A DNA stretch of 64,000 nt. Origin: ATM1 sp003577165. GTDB lineage: Bacteria; Armatimonadota; Fimbriimonadia; Fimbriimonadales; ATM1. The stretch lies in contig SZPM01000001.1 in NCBI GenBank assembly GCA_030263715.1, positions 179,370 to 243,369 on the forward strand. The letters are read 5' to 3'. Position numbers and translations under genes: made by a program. The notes beneath the pieces are model-generated. The model worked only from the letters and a program-made list of their open reading frames with translations, was not told where the DNA came from and searched no databases. This document shows, in pieces, positions 52,688-60,800 of this stretch. How positions within the stretch are numbered: position 1 is the first letter of the stretch; each line of letters starts with the position of its first letter.

Positions 52688-53548
52688 ATGGCGACCCTCA
52701 AGCAACTACGACGGCGAATCCGCAGCGCGAAGAACATCCAGCAGATCACGCGCGCGATGAAACTCGTCGCCGCCGCGCGCCTGCGTCGCGCCCAAGACCG
52801 AGTCCTCGATGCGCGGCCCTACGCGGAAACGATGCGGGCCTTGATGGCAAGCCTCGCCCAAGCGGGCGAAATGCCCGAACATCCGCTCCTCGTCCGTAGG
52901 CCGATTCGCAAGTACGGTGTCGTTCTCGTCACCGCCGATCGCGGCCTCGCAGGTTCGTTCAACACGAACCTGATTCGACGCGCTTGGGAGTTCATCAAAG
53001 CCACTCCCGGTGAGTCCACCCTTCTCTCCGTCGGAAACAAGGGCATGCAGTTCTTCAAGAAGCGCGGCTACGAAATCGGCGCGCACTTCAACGTGCCGAC
53101 GAGCGGGCCCACCATCGTCCACGCCCAGGCTGTGTTCGAAAAGGCGTCGGAGATGTTCACCAGTGGGGAAGTGGACGCGATCTATCTCGGCTACAGCAAG
53201 TTCTATTCCGCGATCCGCCAAGTGCCCGAAGTGGTGCAGCTGCTTCCGATCGAGCCGCCGCAGTCCGAAGAGGCCGCAGCGAGCACGAAGAACTACAAAT
53301 TCGAGCCGGACGCCGCGACTTTGCTCAGCCAACTACTTCCGCGCTATGCGCTCACCCTCATCCTGCAGGCGCTCCTCGAATCCACAGCGAGCGAGCACGG
53401 CGCGCGCATGACGGCGATGACCAGCGCGACCGACAACGCGGGCGAGATGATCCAGTCGCTCACGCTGCAGGCCAACCGCAGCCGCCAAGCGTCCATCACG
53501 AAGGAAATCCTCGAGGTCGTCGGCGGCGCCGAGGCCCTGAAGGGCTAA
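52688..53548 (+). CDS. atpG: ATP synthase F1 subunit gamma
   Basis: A 286-residue rotor shaft. LKQLRRRIRSAKNIQQITRAMKLVAAARLRRAQ is the N-terminal coiled coil, VVLVTADRGLAGSFNTN the Rossmann-like domain, and EHGARMTAMTSATDNAGEMI...RQASITKEILEVVGGAEAL the C-terminal helix. It ends the operon; the next gene is convergent 13 bases away, so atpD and atpC must lie elsewhere. Confidence 0.97.
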   Translation: MATLKQLRRRIRSAKNIQQITRAMKLVAAARLRRAQDRVLDARPYAETMRALMASLAQAGEMPEHPLLVRRPIRKYGVVLVTADRGLAGSFNTNLIRRAWEFIKATPGESTLLSVGNKGMQFFKKRGYEIGAHFNVPTSGPTIVHAQAVFEKASEMFTSGEVDAIYLGYSKFYSAIRQVPEVVQLLPIEPPQSEEAAASTKNYKFEPDAATLLSQLLPRYALTLILQALLESTASEHGARMTAMTSATDNAGEMIQSLTLQANRSRQASITKEILEVVGGAEALKG

Positions 53549-53561
53549 TCGGAATTCGAGC

Positions 53562-54503
53562 CTAACCCTTCTTTCCGCCCTTCGCGCCCTTGCCGCGCTC
53601 GGCGCGGCCGCCGCCGTCCGACTTCGCCTTACGCGATTCCTTCGCGCCGCCGACCGAATCTCGGCGCACGTCCTTCACTCTCTCGATGCGTCCTTCGCGC
53701 ACGTCACGACCGCCGGTTCGCGGCTCGAACTTTGCGAATCGCTCCCGCGACTGCCGAGGCTCCATGCGCGCTTCACGCATCCTTGGCTCATCCCACCCGC
53801 CCTTCGGCTTCGATTTCTTTTCGCGCACCTTCGGGCGTTCGGGCTTTGCGTCGCGAATCGAGAAGACCTTTTGCCGTTCGCTTCGCTTGACTTCGCCGAA
53901 TCGAACCTTCTCTTCCTTCGCTTTCATCCGGCGCGGCTCGGCGACGAGGAGCGTGCTCTTGCCGGCGTGCGGCTTCGCCTTCGTGAAGACGAACTTCTCT
54001 CGCGGCGCGTCGAACGACGCCAACGTAACTCGCGGAGTTGCGACGACCCTCGGCTCGCGATACCACCAATCGGTCAGGATCGGCCTCCGGGCTGGAGCAA
54101 AAGCGACACGCCTCGGCGCGGGCTCGAACCACTCGTCGTCGCCCCAATCATCGTAAAGCACGATCGGCCTTCGATACGCGAGCGACGGGCCATCGTAGAT
54201 GAAGATCGGGCAAGGATCGTAGTACGCCAGCGGATGCGGCTTGTACACGATGACGGGACACGGATCGTAGTACAACACCGGCCTCGGACGATACACGATC
54301 ACCGGGCAAGGGTCGTAGTAGACTGGGCGGATAGCAAAGAGATCCCCGAAGCCGATCCAGAACTGCCAGTCCGAACCGTAGCGGTCGGAGTGAGTGTAAG
54401 CGAATCCTGCAGATAAGCCGCTGTCGAATCCGAAGTGCGGTGCGACTATCGCGGTCCTCGCCCCGGATCCAATGACGATGAGCGCAGTGAGACTGACCAA
54501 CAT
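53562..54503 (-). CDS. Hypothetical exported protein with three YYDPCP repeats and a basic tail
   Basis: A 313-residue protein with a signal-like N-terminus (MLVSLTALIVIGSG). Residues 62-109 are three near-identical 16-residue repeats, each opening YYDPCP (YYDPCPVIVYRPRPVL and variants). The last about 180 residues are Lys/Arg/Glu/Pro-rich and ends GKGAKGGKKG, so it may be disordered and bind nucleic acid or surface polymer. The SD GGAGGAAG is 4-6 bases before ATG 54503. No family is recognised; the repeated Cys may form disulfides after export. Confidence 0.72.
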   Translation of the reverse strand: MLVSLTALIVIGSGARTAIVAPHFGFDSGLSAGFAYTHSDRYGSDWQFWIGFGDLFAIRPVYYDPCPVIVYRPRPVLYYDPCPVIVYKPHPLAYYDPCPIFIYDGPSLAYRRPIVLYDDWGDDEWFEPAPRRVAFAPARRPILTDWWYREPRVVATPRVTLASFDAPREKFVFTKAKPHAGKSTLLVAEPRRMKAKEEKVRFGEVKRSERQKVFSIRDAKPERPKVREKKSKPKGGWDEPRMREARMEPRQSRERFAKFEPRTGGRDVREGRIERVKDVRRDSVGGAKESRKAKSDGGGRAERGKGAKGGKKG

Positions 54504-54609
54504 CGTTCTTCCTCCTTGTTCTTGGCAGGGTTTCCAATATGAAACCGCACATCTCCTGCCTGCGCCCCCCGGCGGCCGGATGCCGCCGAGGAGACGCGAA
54601 CGGAGTGTG

Positions 54610-55113
54610 TTAGTTGTGGTTCACGACGAACACGATCTCGGCCTTGCGCCCGTCGCCGGAACCGCCAACCGTGATCGGCTGGCCCCGGCGGCCGGTCGCG
54701 CCGCCCGTGATGCGCCCTGTCGCCGTGTCATACACGAACGACAGTTCTCTCGCGCCCTTGCTCGGATTGAGGTCACAGAAATCATCCGTGCCTTCCAATC
54801 CGCCGTCGTTGTCGTAAGCGCGAATGCTGATCACGACGTAACGGTTGAGCGTCCGTTGCGTGAACTTCCAGTTCGGCCGAATGTCATCTTTGCCGAACAC
54901 TGTCGCTGTTCGCGTTCTGCGACCGTCGATGCTGACTTCGGCATAGAAGTCCGCCCGATCTGGGCGAAGGAAATCCGCGTCGAGGTTGCTCAGGGCTCGT
55001 AGCCTCTGTACGGTGACCGTGACGTTGTGGGCTTGTGGCGCCTTCGGTGCAGGCGCGGCGCCCACCGTGGTTGCCAACACGATCGCCGCAGCGATAGGTT
55101 TCAACTTTCTCAT
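54610..55113 (-). CDS. Hypothetical secreted protein with a C2-like fold
   Basis: A 167-residue protein with a signal peptide (KPIAAAIVLATTVGAAPAP) and a mature domain with C2-like alternation: VTVTVQRLRALSNLDADFLRPDRADFYAEVSIDG, WKFTQRTLNRYVVISIRAYDNDGGLEG, DFCDLNP. Asp-rich loops (NLDAD, YDNDGG) could hold calcium. AAGGAGGAAACG precedes ATG 55113, a strong SD. It lies between the YYDPCP protein and a 359-base non-coding stretch. Function unknown. Confidence 0.75.
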   Translation of the reverse strand: MRKLKPIAAAIVLATTVGAAPAPKAPQAHNVTVTVQRLRALSNLDADFLRPDRADFYAEVSIDGRRTRTATVFGKDDIRPNWKFTQRTLNRYVVISIRAYDNDGGLEGTDDFCDLNPSKGARELSFVYDTATGRITGGATGRRGQPITVGGSGDGRKAEIVFVVNHN

Positions 55114-55472
55114 CGTTTCCTCCTTGTGTGCGCTTCCTGTTCGCAAGCGTTCTTGGAGTCACGTGGTTGGGTCTACCGGAGGCAGCCGTGACGCACTGCC
55201 TCGCTTCCGTCACTTTTAGACGACCCTTCCGGCAGCCGAGTTCTGCGATCTGCCCCGTATTTTTAGTGAATCTTGGGTTGCTGATCAGCCTCTGGCAGAT
55301 AGGGTGAAGACGAGCTTGTCAGCCGCAAGAGAACAGCGAAAACTCCGCGCTGGGAAACTTCGCCCCGCTAACGTATCGAACATTGATCCATTCCGGAGAG
55401 GATTGGGGGTACTTCGAAGAGAATCTCGTGCCAGGCGTGGGGAAACCCCCGACCCAACGGCAGGAACAACTC
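55114..55472. other. Intergenic region of 359 bases, no gene found
   Basis: The stretch separates the divergent C2-like and membrane genes and probably holds promoters for both. It contains an imperfect regulatory-looking fold: GAGGCAG (55179-55185) pairs with CTGCCTC (55196-55202) and GTGACG (55188-55193) with CGTCAC further on. No tRNA-like or riboswitch-like consensus was recognised, and the open frames crossing it lack start signals. Confidence 0.5.
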
Positions 55473-55898
55473 ATGAATTGGTATCTCACTCTCATCCTGA
55501 TTCACTTCATTGGACTCGTCATGGGCTTCGCCGTCTCGATTTCGAGCATTGTCATGGCCGCCCTTCTCGCACGCTCGGAGCCCGAGCATCGGCCGACGCT
55601 CGCACGCTTCATGCCGATGATGAGCAAAGTCGGCCATGTCGGCCTTGCGCTCCTCTGGATTTCGGGCCTGGTTCTCGTATTCGTCTACTACGGCGGGTTC
55701 AAGGATATGCCGTGGGAGTTCTACACGAAGATTGCCGCGACCGTGCTTCTCACAATCGTCGTATCGTACATGGCCGTTCTGGAAGCCAAGATACGTAGGG
55801 GAGACGTGTTGGCGGCCGCCCTCATGCCGGCTTTCGGCAAGGCGGCTACGCTGTTCGGCCTCACCGCCCTCATTTTCGCGGTGAACGCCTTCAACTAA
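55473..55898 (+). CDS. Integral membrane protein, hypothetical
   Basis: A 141-residue protein with four helices (about 4-26, 40-65, 74-95, 118-136). It starts MNWYLTLILIHFIGLVMGFAV; the open frame extends 30 codons upstream but AGGA ACAACTC places the ribosome at ATG 55473. HF/GH pairs (IHFIGL, VGHVGL) might bind haem but are too few to claim. No family recognised. Confidence 0.72.
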   Translation: MNWYLTLILIHFIGLVMGFAVSISSIVMAALLARSEPEHRPTLARFMPMMSKVGHVGLALLWISGLVLVFVYYGGFKDMPWEFYTKIAATVLLTIVVSYMAVLEAKIRRGDVLAAALMPAFGKAATLFGLTALIFAVNAFN

Positions 55899-55951
55899 TC
55901 CCGCGACCACTCTCGCCGCACCATTCGGACGGCCCGACGCGAAGGTATCTT

Positions 55952-57139
55952 ATGCCTATGGCCGCAGCATCCACGACCGTGATCCTTGGCGCCGGTTTCG
56001 GCGGAATCGTTTGCGCGAACGCCCTGCGAAAAGCGCTCCCCGCCGACCACAAAGTCGTGCTCATCGAAAAGGGCGCAACGTTTAACTTCGGCGCAGCTAA
56101 AACCTGGGTCGCGATCGGTGAAAAGACGGCTTCCGACATCGTCACTCCACTTGAAAGCCTGAAAAGGCGCGGCATCGATCTCGTCACCGCGGAGGTCAAA
56201 TCCATTGACCCGAAGGCGAGAGCAGTCGAAACCACATCCGGACGATTCAAGGGCGACTACATGGTAATCGCGCTCGGCGCCGATACGACCATGGCGGCCA
56301 TTCCCGGCCTCGCCGACGTCGCACACTCCTTCTACACGCTCGACGGAGCCTCGCGCCTGCGCGAAGCCTTGCCCAAATTCACAGGCGGGAAGCTCGTCCT
56401 CCTGATTCCGCGCGCGCCGTTCAAGTGCCCCCCCGGACCTTACGAAGGCGCGTTCCTATTGCACGACCTCTTCAAGCGGAAAGAGATGCGCGACAGGGTC
56501 GAACTGTCCGTCGTTACGGTCGAAGGGCGGCCGATGGCCACAGCCGGCCCTGAAATCGGCGATTTCGTCATGCAAGAACTCCGCGCGAGGAATATCGCGT
56601 ATCTCACGCAAAAGAAGACCGTGTCCGTGTCGCCTGCGGAGAAGAAGATTCACTTTGAGGACGGATCGTCTGTTGACTTCGACTTCTTGATCGCCGTGGA
56701 TCCTCACGTCGCGCCCAAAGTCGTCACGGACTCAGGGCTCGCTCAGCCCGGCGGCTGGATTCCAGTCGACGCGAAGACGCTCGCGGTCGCGGGATTCGAC
56801 AATCTCTGGGCGATCGGAGACGTGGCGACCGTCCCCCTCCCCGGCCGGTTCAAGCCGGATGCGCCCCTCGTCCTCCCGAAAGCCGGGGTTATGGCCGACG
56901 CGGAAGCGCGAGTCGTTGCGAAGCAGATCGCGGCCCGCGTTCAGGGAACGACGAGCGACGCCGCATTCGATGGGAAGGGCTTCTGCTTCATCGAAACCGG
57001 CGACATGCACGCCGTGAAGGGCGAAGGCTCTTTCTTCGAACTCCCCCACCCGATCATGCAGCGTCGCGTGCCGGACATGATGCAGTACGAGGAAAAGAAG
57101 AAATGGATGTACGATTGGCTCCGCGAGAACCTTGTTTAG
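55952..57139 (+). CDS. FAD-dependent NAD(P)/FAD oxidoreductase, sulfide:quinone oxidoreductase-like
   Basis: A 395-residue flavoprotein. The N-terminal GAGFGG (residues 13-18) binds FAD; FNFGAAKTWVAIGEKTAS, LIPRAPFKCPPGPYEGAF and LPKAGVMADAEARVVAKQI match the SQR/flavocytochrome c sulfide dehydrogenase group, and the Cys of FKCPPG is the family's redox-relevant Cys position. The second Cys pair of true SQR is not clearly visible, so the substrate may be other than sulfide. The C-terminus (LPHPIMQRRVPDMMQY) fits a membrane-touching tail. Confidence 0.88.
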   Translation: MPMAAASTTVILGAGFGGIVCANALRKALPADHKVVLIEKGATFNFGAAKTWVAIGEKTASDIVTPLESLKRRGIDLVTAEVKSIDPKARAVETTSGRFKGDYMVIALGADTTMAAIPGLADVAHSFYTLDGASRLREALPKFTGGKLVLLIPRAPFKCPPGPYEGAFLLHDLFKRKEMRDRVELSVVTVEGRPMATAGPEIGDFVMQELRARNIAYLTQKKTVSVSPAEKKIHFEDGSSVDFDFLIAVDPHVAPKVVTDSGLAQPGGWIPVDAKTLAVAGFDNLWAIGDVATVPLPGRFKPDAPLVLPKAGVMADAEARVVAKQIAARVQGTTSDAAFDGKGFCFIETGDMHAVKGEGSFFELPHPIMQRRVPDMMQYEEKKKWMYDWLRENLV

Positions 57140-57200
57140 TCAGCGGCGCCCGACATCCGTGAGTTCTTGCGCGCCTACCCGGCGGACAAGATCACGGCCC
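57140..57200 (+). pseudogene. Possible gene-end fragment directly after the FAD oxidoreductase stop
   Basis: Right after TAG 57137-57139 and in the same frame, a coding-like stretch runs into the repeat (APDIREFLRAYPADKITAQP). It resembles the end of an SRAP/YedK-type protein, but this is only a guess. It has no start of its own, so it may be a remnant or read-through tail. Low confidence. Confidence 0.25.
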
Positions 57201-57370
57201 AGCCCTGGAAAGCGATCCCGCCGCCCGAGTTCGCAAGGATGAGGCCCGAAGGGCCGCCAAGTCTATAGCGAAGGGCGCAGCCCTGGAATGACGACCCCGC
57301 CGCCCGAGTTCGCAAGAATGAGGCCCGAAGGGCCGCCAAGTCTATAGCGAAGGGCGCAGCCCTGGAATGA
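57201..57370. repeat. Tandem array with 78/79-bp period, two full copies and a third start
   Basis: AGCCCTGGAA begins at 57201, 57279 and 57358, giving a period of 78 then 79 bases. Both copies share CGCCGCCCGAGTTCGCAAG, then ATGAGGCCCGAAGGGCC, then GTCTATAGCGAAGGGCG, with one substitution in about 68 bases. The core GAGGCCCGAAGGGC and the period recur in the array at the right end of the window. It lies in the 303-base gap between the FAD oxidoreductase and the wHTH-TPR gene. A hairpin (GCGGGC 57389-57394 with GCCCGC 57400-57405) follows. Confidence 0.85.
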
Positions 57371-57442
57371 GGATAGCGCCCCCACCCGGCGGGCTGAAGG
57401 CCCGCGATCTCGAGAAGCCCGACACGCCGCCATCTCTGGAAG

Positions 57443-58933
57443 TCACCCCGGCAAAATCGAAGTCAGTGTTTCTGCGATACGAGTTGCGAATGCGCGCGCG
57501 CCCTGTCTTTCCGCAACAGCCTTCGCCTCGCCAAGCAATCGCGCCGCGACTTCCTTCGCCCGTGTTGCTTCGAAATCTGCTAACGCGAGAAGCCGGAGCA
57601 TCTCCGCATGGAAGAAGTAGCCGCGGGAAACCGCGGACGACTCCAGCGCACCTCTGAGCCGCTTCGCGGCATCGGAAGCGCGGCCAGCCTTCATTTCCAC
57701 CTCTGCAAGCAGAGAACCAAAGTACGGGGCCTCCATCTCTGCGCACGCGCTCGACAAGCGGCCCAGACTGTCGGCCATCGGTTCCACAAATTCCGTCGCC
57801 TCCCCGAGCATGGCTCTCGCCCAACCGAGCAAGATTCGACCCGCCGCTTCGCGATACGCGAGCCCCTGTCTCTCCCCGATCGCCACAGTCGCGCTTGCCC
57901 AGTGTTCGCATAGCCGGAAATCTCGCCGAAGTTGAGCCAACATCGCGGATTGCTGGCGAGAGTGAGCCAAACAGAAGATGCGCCCAGGCTGCTCACTCAA
58001 CCGAAGCGCACGGCTCTCATGCCGCGCGGCTTCGTCCTCGTCTCCCGAAATCCACAGCGCCAGCGCAAGCCAGTAGTTACATGAGACTTGCGGGTCCTCT
58101 CCGTAATACGCGCTTAGGCGATTGGATCCCATATCACCGCAGGTCTCCGCCCCTCGCCTCGCCTGCTCGGCGGCTTCGTCGAACCTCCCCTGATGGAAGA
58201 GGGAACAGGCGAGCAATTCGCGCGACTCTGCGTCTCTCCCTTCTAAGTCTTGTGCGACTGCAGCGCGCATGAGTGTCTCCGAGCGTGAGAAGTCCGCGCG
58301 CAGTTCGTGCATGGTCGCAAGGTGATATCGGGCGGACCGAAACTGGTCCACCGCCGCTACCCCCTCCGCGATTCGAATGGCCTCCTCGTAATGCTCCCGA
58401 GCCTCTTCGCACCCCCACCCTCGCCGAAGGATCAACCACTGTGCACGAAGTGAGTGCCACTCCGCTCTCATTGCGTCCGCTTCTTCGTTGGCCTGCAGGG
58501 CGGCCTCAGCCCGCACCAACCACTCTTCGGCTCTCGACGTGTCCGCCCGACCCAGCGCGCCCCGAGCCTCTTCGAGGAGCCGGTCTAACGTCCATGACTG
58601 CGCGGTCTCTTCCTCGGTCGCCTCCACTCTTCCGACGAACCGGACTCCGCGGCCGTGAACAGTCCGGATCCACTGTTGCCCCCGCCCGGTGTCGCCGAGC
58701 GCCTTCCGCGCCGCCATGATCCGGCTGCTCAATGTCGCCTCGCTCACGAAACTGTCCCCCCAAACGGCCTCAAGCAGTTCGTCCCGGCTGACAAGCCGGT
58801 TCGCGTTCCTAACCAGGTGTTCGAGCACTGCGAACACTTGCGGCTGAACCGGGACGGCCTCCCCCCGGCGCCTCAGTTCGAACGCGGAACTATCTAACTC
58901 GAATTCCCCGAACCTGTAAACCAAGCTGCCCAT
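57443..58933 (-). CDS. OmpR/PhoB-type winged-helix regulator with a TPR effector domain
   Basis: A 496-residue protein. Residues about 1-105 are a winged-helix DNA-binding domain: YRFGEFELDSSAFELRRRGEAVPVQPQVFAVLEHLV and the recognition helix SEATLSSRIMAARKAL, ending WIRTVHGRGVRFVG. From about 120 to the end are helical tetratricopeptide-like repeats rich in A/E/R. There is no receiver domain and no transmembrane helix, so it resembles LuxR/MalT-like TPR activators more than CadC. It is divergent from the osmC gene and probably regulates it. Confidence 0.9.
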   Translation of the reverse strand: MGSLVYRFGEFELDSSAFELRRRGEAVPVQPQVFAVLEHLVRNANRLVSRDELLEAVWGDSFVSEATLSSRIMAARKALGDTGRGQQWIRTVHGRGVRFVGRVEATEEETAQSWTLDRLLEEARGALGRADTSRAEEWLVRAEAALQANEEADAMRAEWHSLRAQWLILRRGWGCEEAREHYEEAIRIAEGVAAVDQFRSARYHLATMHELRADFSRSETLMRAAVAQDLEGRDAESRELLACSLFHQGRFDEAAEQARRGAETCGDMGSNRLSAYYGEDPQVSCNYWLALALWISGDEDEAARHESRALRLSEQPGRIFCLAHSRQQSAMLAQLRRDFRLCEHWASATVAIGERQGLAYREAAGRILLGWARAMLGEATEFVEPMADSLGRLSSACAEMEAPYFGSLLAEVEMKAGRASDAAKRLRGALESSAVSRGYFFHAEMLRLLALADFEATRAKEVAARLLGEAKAVAERQGARAFATRIAETLTSILPG

Positions 58934-59070
58934 TTTGCCAAATGCACCCTCCCCATAGGTTTGTCACCCAAACAAATCTCCACGAAATCTCCAGATTTTG
59001 GCCAAGCATCGCCTCCCCCCGGGGACGGACAATGCCCTCCATCGGCGCGACCTGCGCCACGGAGAAGCAA

Positions 59071-59646
59071 ATGAAACAAATGACCGAAACAAAAGAAGTG
59101 AATCGCAACGGCGTCAACGTGACCGCACTCAAGGGGGCGATGGACGCCATCTCGCGAGATTCAACCCTCGCCAACTTTGTCTTCCGCTCGAAGAACATGT
59201 GGCTGGACGGTGGGCACAACAGATCCACCATTTCCGGCTTCTATGGAGTCGGAGGCGAGCAGCAGAGGGAGACGAGCTTTGTGATGGATGCAGACGAGCC
59301 GTTCGTCCTCCTCGGCTTCGACCGAGGAGCCAACCCCGTGGAGTTCGTCCTTCACGCGCTGGCTGCCTGTGTGACGACCACAGCCGTGTATCACGCAGCC
59401 GCTCGCGGAATTCGCATCGATGAGATCGAATCCCGCCTCGAAGGAGACCTCGATATTCGCGGCCTCCTCGCGATGCCGGGCGCAGCACGCAACGGATATG
59501 AGCAGATCACCTTTAAGATGAAGATCAAGGGTGATGGCACACCTGAGCAACTGGAGGAGATCGTCAGATTCGGGCAGGCCCACTCCCCCGTCTTCGACAT
59601 CGTTTCGAACGGAACGAAAGTCAATGTCGAAGTCATGAAAGACTGA
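59071..59646 (+). CDS. OsmC/Ohr family protein
   Basis: A 191-residue protein of the OsmC fold. ANPVEFVLHALAACVTTTAVYHAAARGI carries the peroxidatic Cys (AACVTT), and EIESRLEGDLDIRGLL with the GYEQITFKMKIKG strand are typical. The first conserved Cys is present; a second one, expected in Ohr, is not obvious, so YhfA-like OsmC proteins are the better comparison. GGAGAAGCAA precedes ATG 59071. It is divergent from the wHTH-TPR regulator. Confidence 0.88.
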   Translation: MKQMTETKEVNRNGVNVTALKGAMDAISRDSTLANFVFRSKNMWLDGGHNRSTISGFYGVGGEQQRETSFVMDADEPFVLLGFDRGANPVEFVLHALAACVTTTAVYHAAARGIRIDEIESRLEGDLDIRGLLAMPGAARNGYEQITFKMKIKGDGTPEQLEEIVRFGQAHSPVFDIVSNGTKVNVEVMKD

Positions 59647-59667
59647 TGACACCATGACGGCCTGTAA

Positions 59668-59691
59668 GCGGGAGGGACATCACCCTCCCGC
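59668..59691 (+). terminator. Hairpin terminator after osmC
   Basis: GCGGGAGGG (59668-59676) and CCCTCCCGC (59683-59691) form a perfect 9-bp stem around the loop ACATCA, followed by GTCATTTCT. It is 22 bases after the osmC stop. The T-run is short, so the call is by position and stem strength. Confidence 0.75.
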
Positions 59692-59881
59692 GTCATTTCT
59701 CTAGCAGCGCGTTCCGCCGGTTGTGGAGAGTGGTCCGTTGGACAGAATGTGAGTCAGCCGGTTAGGACCGAATATGGACGGCAATGGGCGCATCTCTCGC
59801 CGAGCACTCCAACATCGTAAGCAGGTAGTATTTCTCCGTTGCCTTCATCCAACAGGAAGGCGACGTTAAGGAGGTGCGCAA

Positions 59882-60565
59882 ATGAAGCGCCACCGTTGGA
59901 ACAACGCGGTTCCGATCCTCGCCGCATTAACTGCGATCGCGGCCCTCGCATGGATCACCCAAAACGTCGGGCTCGCCCAAACCGACTCTTCCGCAATCGC
60001 CCCCAATCACAGAGCCCCAAGCGCGACTACAACCTTGGGCGGGCACTGCGACACCATGGACGGCCCTGTCGTTTTGGCAGCGAAGAAGTCACTCGAAACA
60101 GGGAATCTCAACCACACTCTCATCTGGGTCCAAGAAGATGACGAGCAGGAAATTGAGCGTGCGTTCGAGGAAGCGCGCCATGTTCGCGGCCTCGGACCCG
60201 AGGCCAAGCAACTCGCGGATCGATACTTCTTCGAAACCGTCGTGCGCGTTCACCGCGCTGGCGAAGATGCTCCCTATACCGGACTGAAACCGGAAGGCAC
60301 GCCCGTGGATCCGATCGTGGCCGCCGCCGACAAGGCCATCCGTTCCGGAAACCTGCAGGCCATGCTGGAACTTCTCTCGCGCGAGATGCGAGAAGGCTTG
60401 ACGAGCCGCTTTCATCACGTCATCGAATCGAAGGACTTCGGACCCGACGATGTGGCGGCCGGGCGCGAGTTCGTTCACGCCTACGTCCAATTCGTCCACT
60501 ACGCAGAGAACCTCGCCTCCGCCGCCAAAGCAGCCACCGCCCACCACGAGGTCACCCGCGAATGA
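59882..60565 (+). CDS. DUF6448 family exported protein
   Basis: A 227-residue protein with a hydrophobic N-terminal segment (about 10-31). The DUF6448 signature GHCDTMDGPVVLAAKKSLETGNLNHTLIWVQEDDEQEI, ADRYFFETVVRVHRAGEDAPYTGLKPEG and AADKAIRSGNLQAMLELL are present. AAGGAGGTG is 5 bases before ATG 59882, a very strong SD. The function of DUF6448 is unknown. Relatives in other phyla have the same size. Confidence 0.88.
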   Translation: MKRHRWNNAVPILAALTAIAALAWITQNVGLAQTDSSAIAPNHRAPSATTTLGGHCDTMDGPVVLAAKKSLETGNLNHTLIWVQEDDEQEIERAFEEARHVRGLGPEAKQLADRYFFETVVRVHRAGEDAPYTGLKPEGTPVDPIVAAADKAIRSGNLQAMLELLSREMREGLTSRFHHVIESKDFGPDDVAAGREFVHAYVQFVHYAENLASAAKAATAHHEVTRE

Positions 60566-60585
60566 GCAGCCAATAACGAACTAAG

Positions 60586-60800
60586 ATGAATCGGGCGCGA
60601 CGTCGCCAGATAGAGTCATTCACGAGTGACAAAGCGCAAGGAGTGGAGCGATTGCTCGCACTTGGCGCAACAGGGTTCGTGTGGAAACACGAACCCTGTG
60701 CAGACTACGGGGTCCTTTCCGATCCAGACGGAAACGCCTTTTGTGTCGTGCAGTCGAGAGGTCGGACGATCTCGTGGGGCCGAGTTGACGCGTTCCCGTC
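60586..60800 (+). pseudogene. C-terminal remnant of a VOC/glyoxalase-like gene
   Basis: In one frame the sequence reads VERLLALGATGFVWKHEPCADYGVLSDPDGNAFCVVQSRG, which matches the last about 40 residues of VOC-family (glyoxalase-like) proteins. The start and first half of the domain are missing, and the frame continues out of homology into the antisense of the DinB gene. It therefore looks like a truncated, decayed copy. Not expected to be functional. Confidence 0.65.
60670..60699. repeat. Perfect 13-bp inverted repeat, 4-base loop
   Basis: ACAGGGTTCGTGT (60670-60682) and ACACGAACCCTGT (60687-60699) are exact reverse complements around GGAA. It lies inside the VOC remnant. It is too stable to be a chance coding palindrome and has no T-run on either strand, so a simple terminator is not supported. 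Confidence 0.8.
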
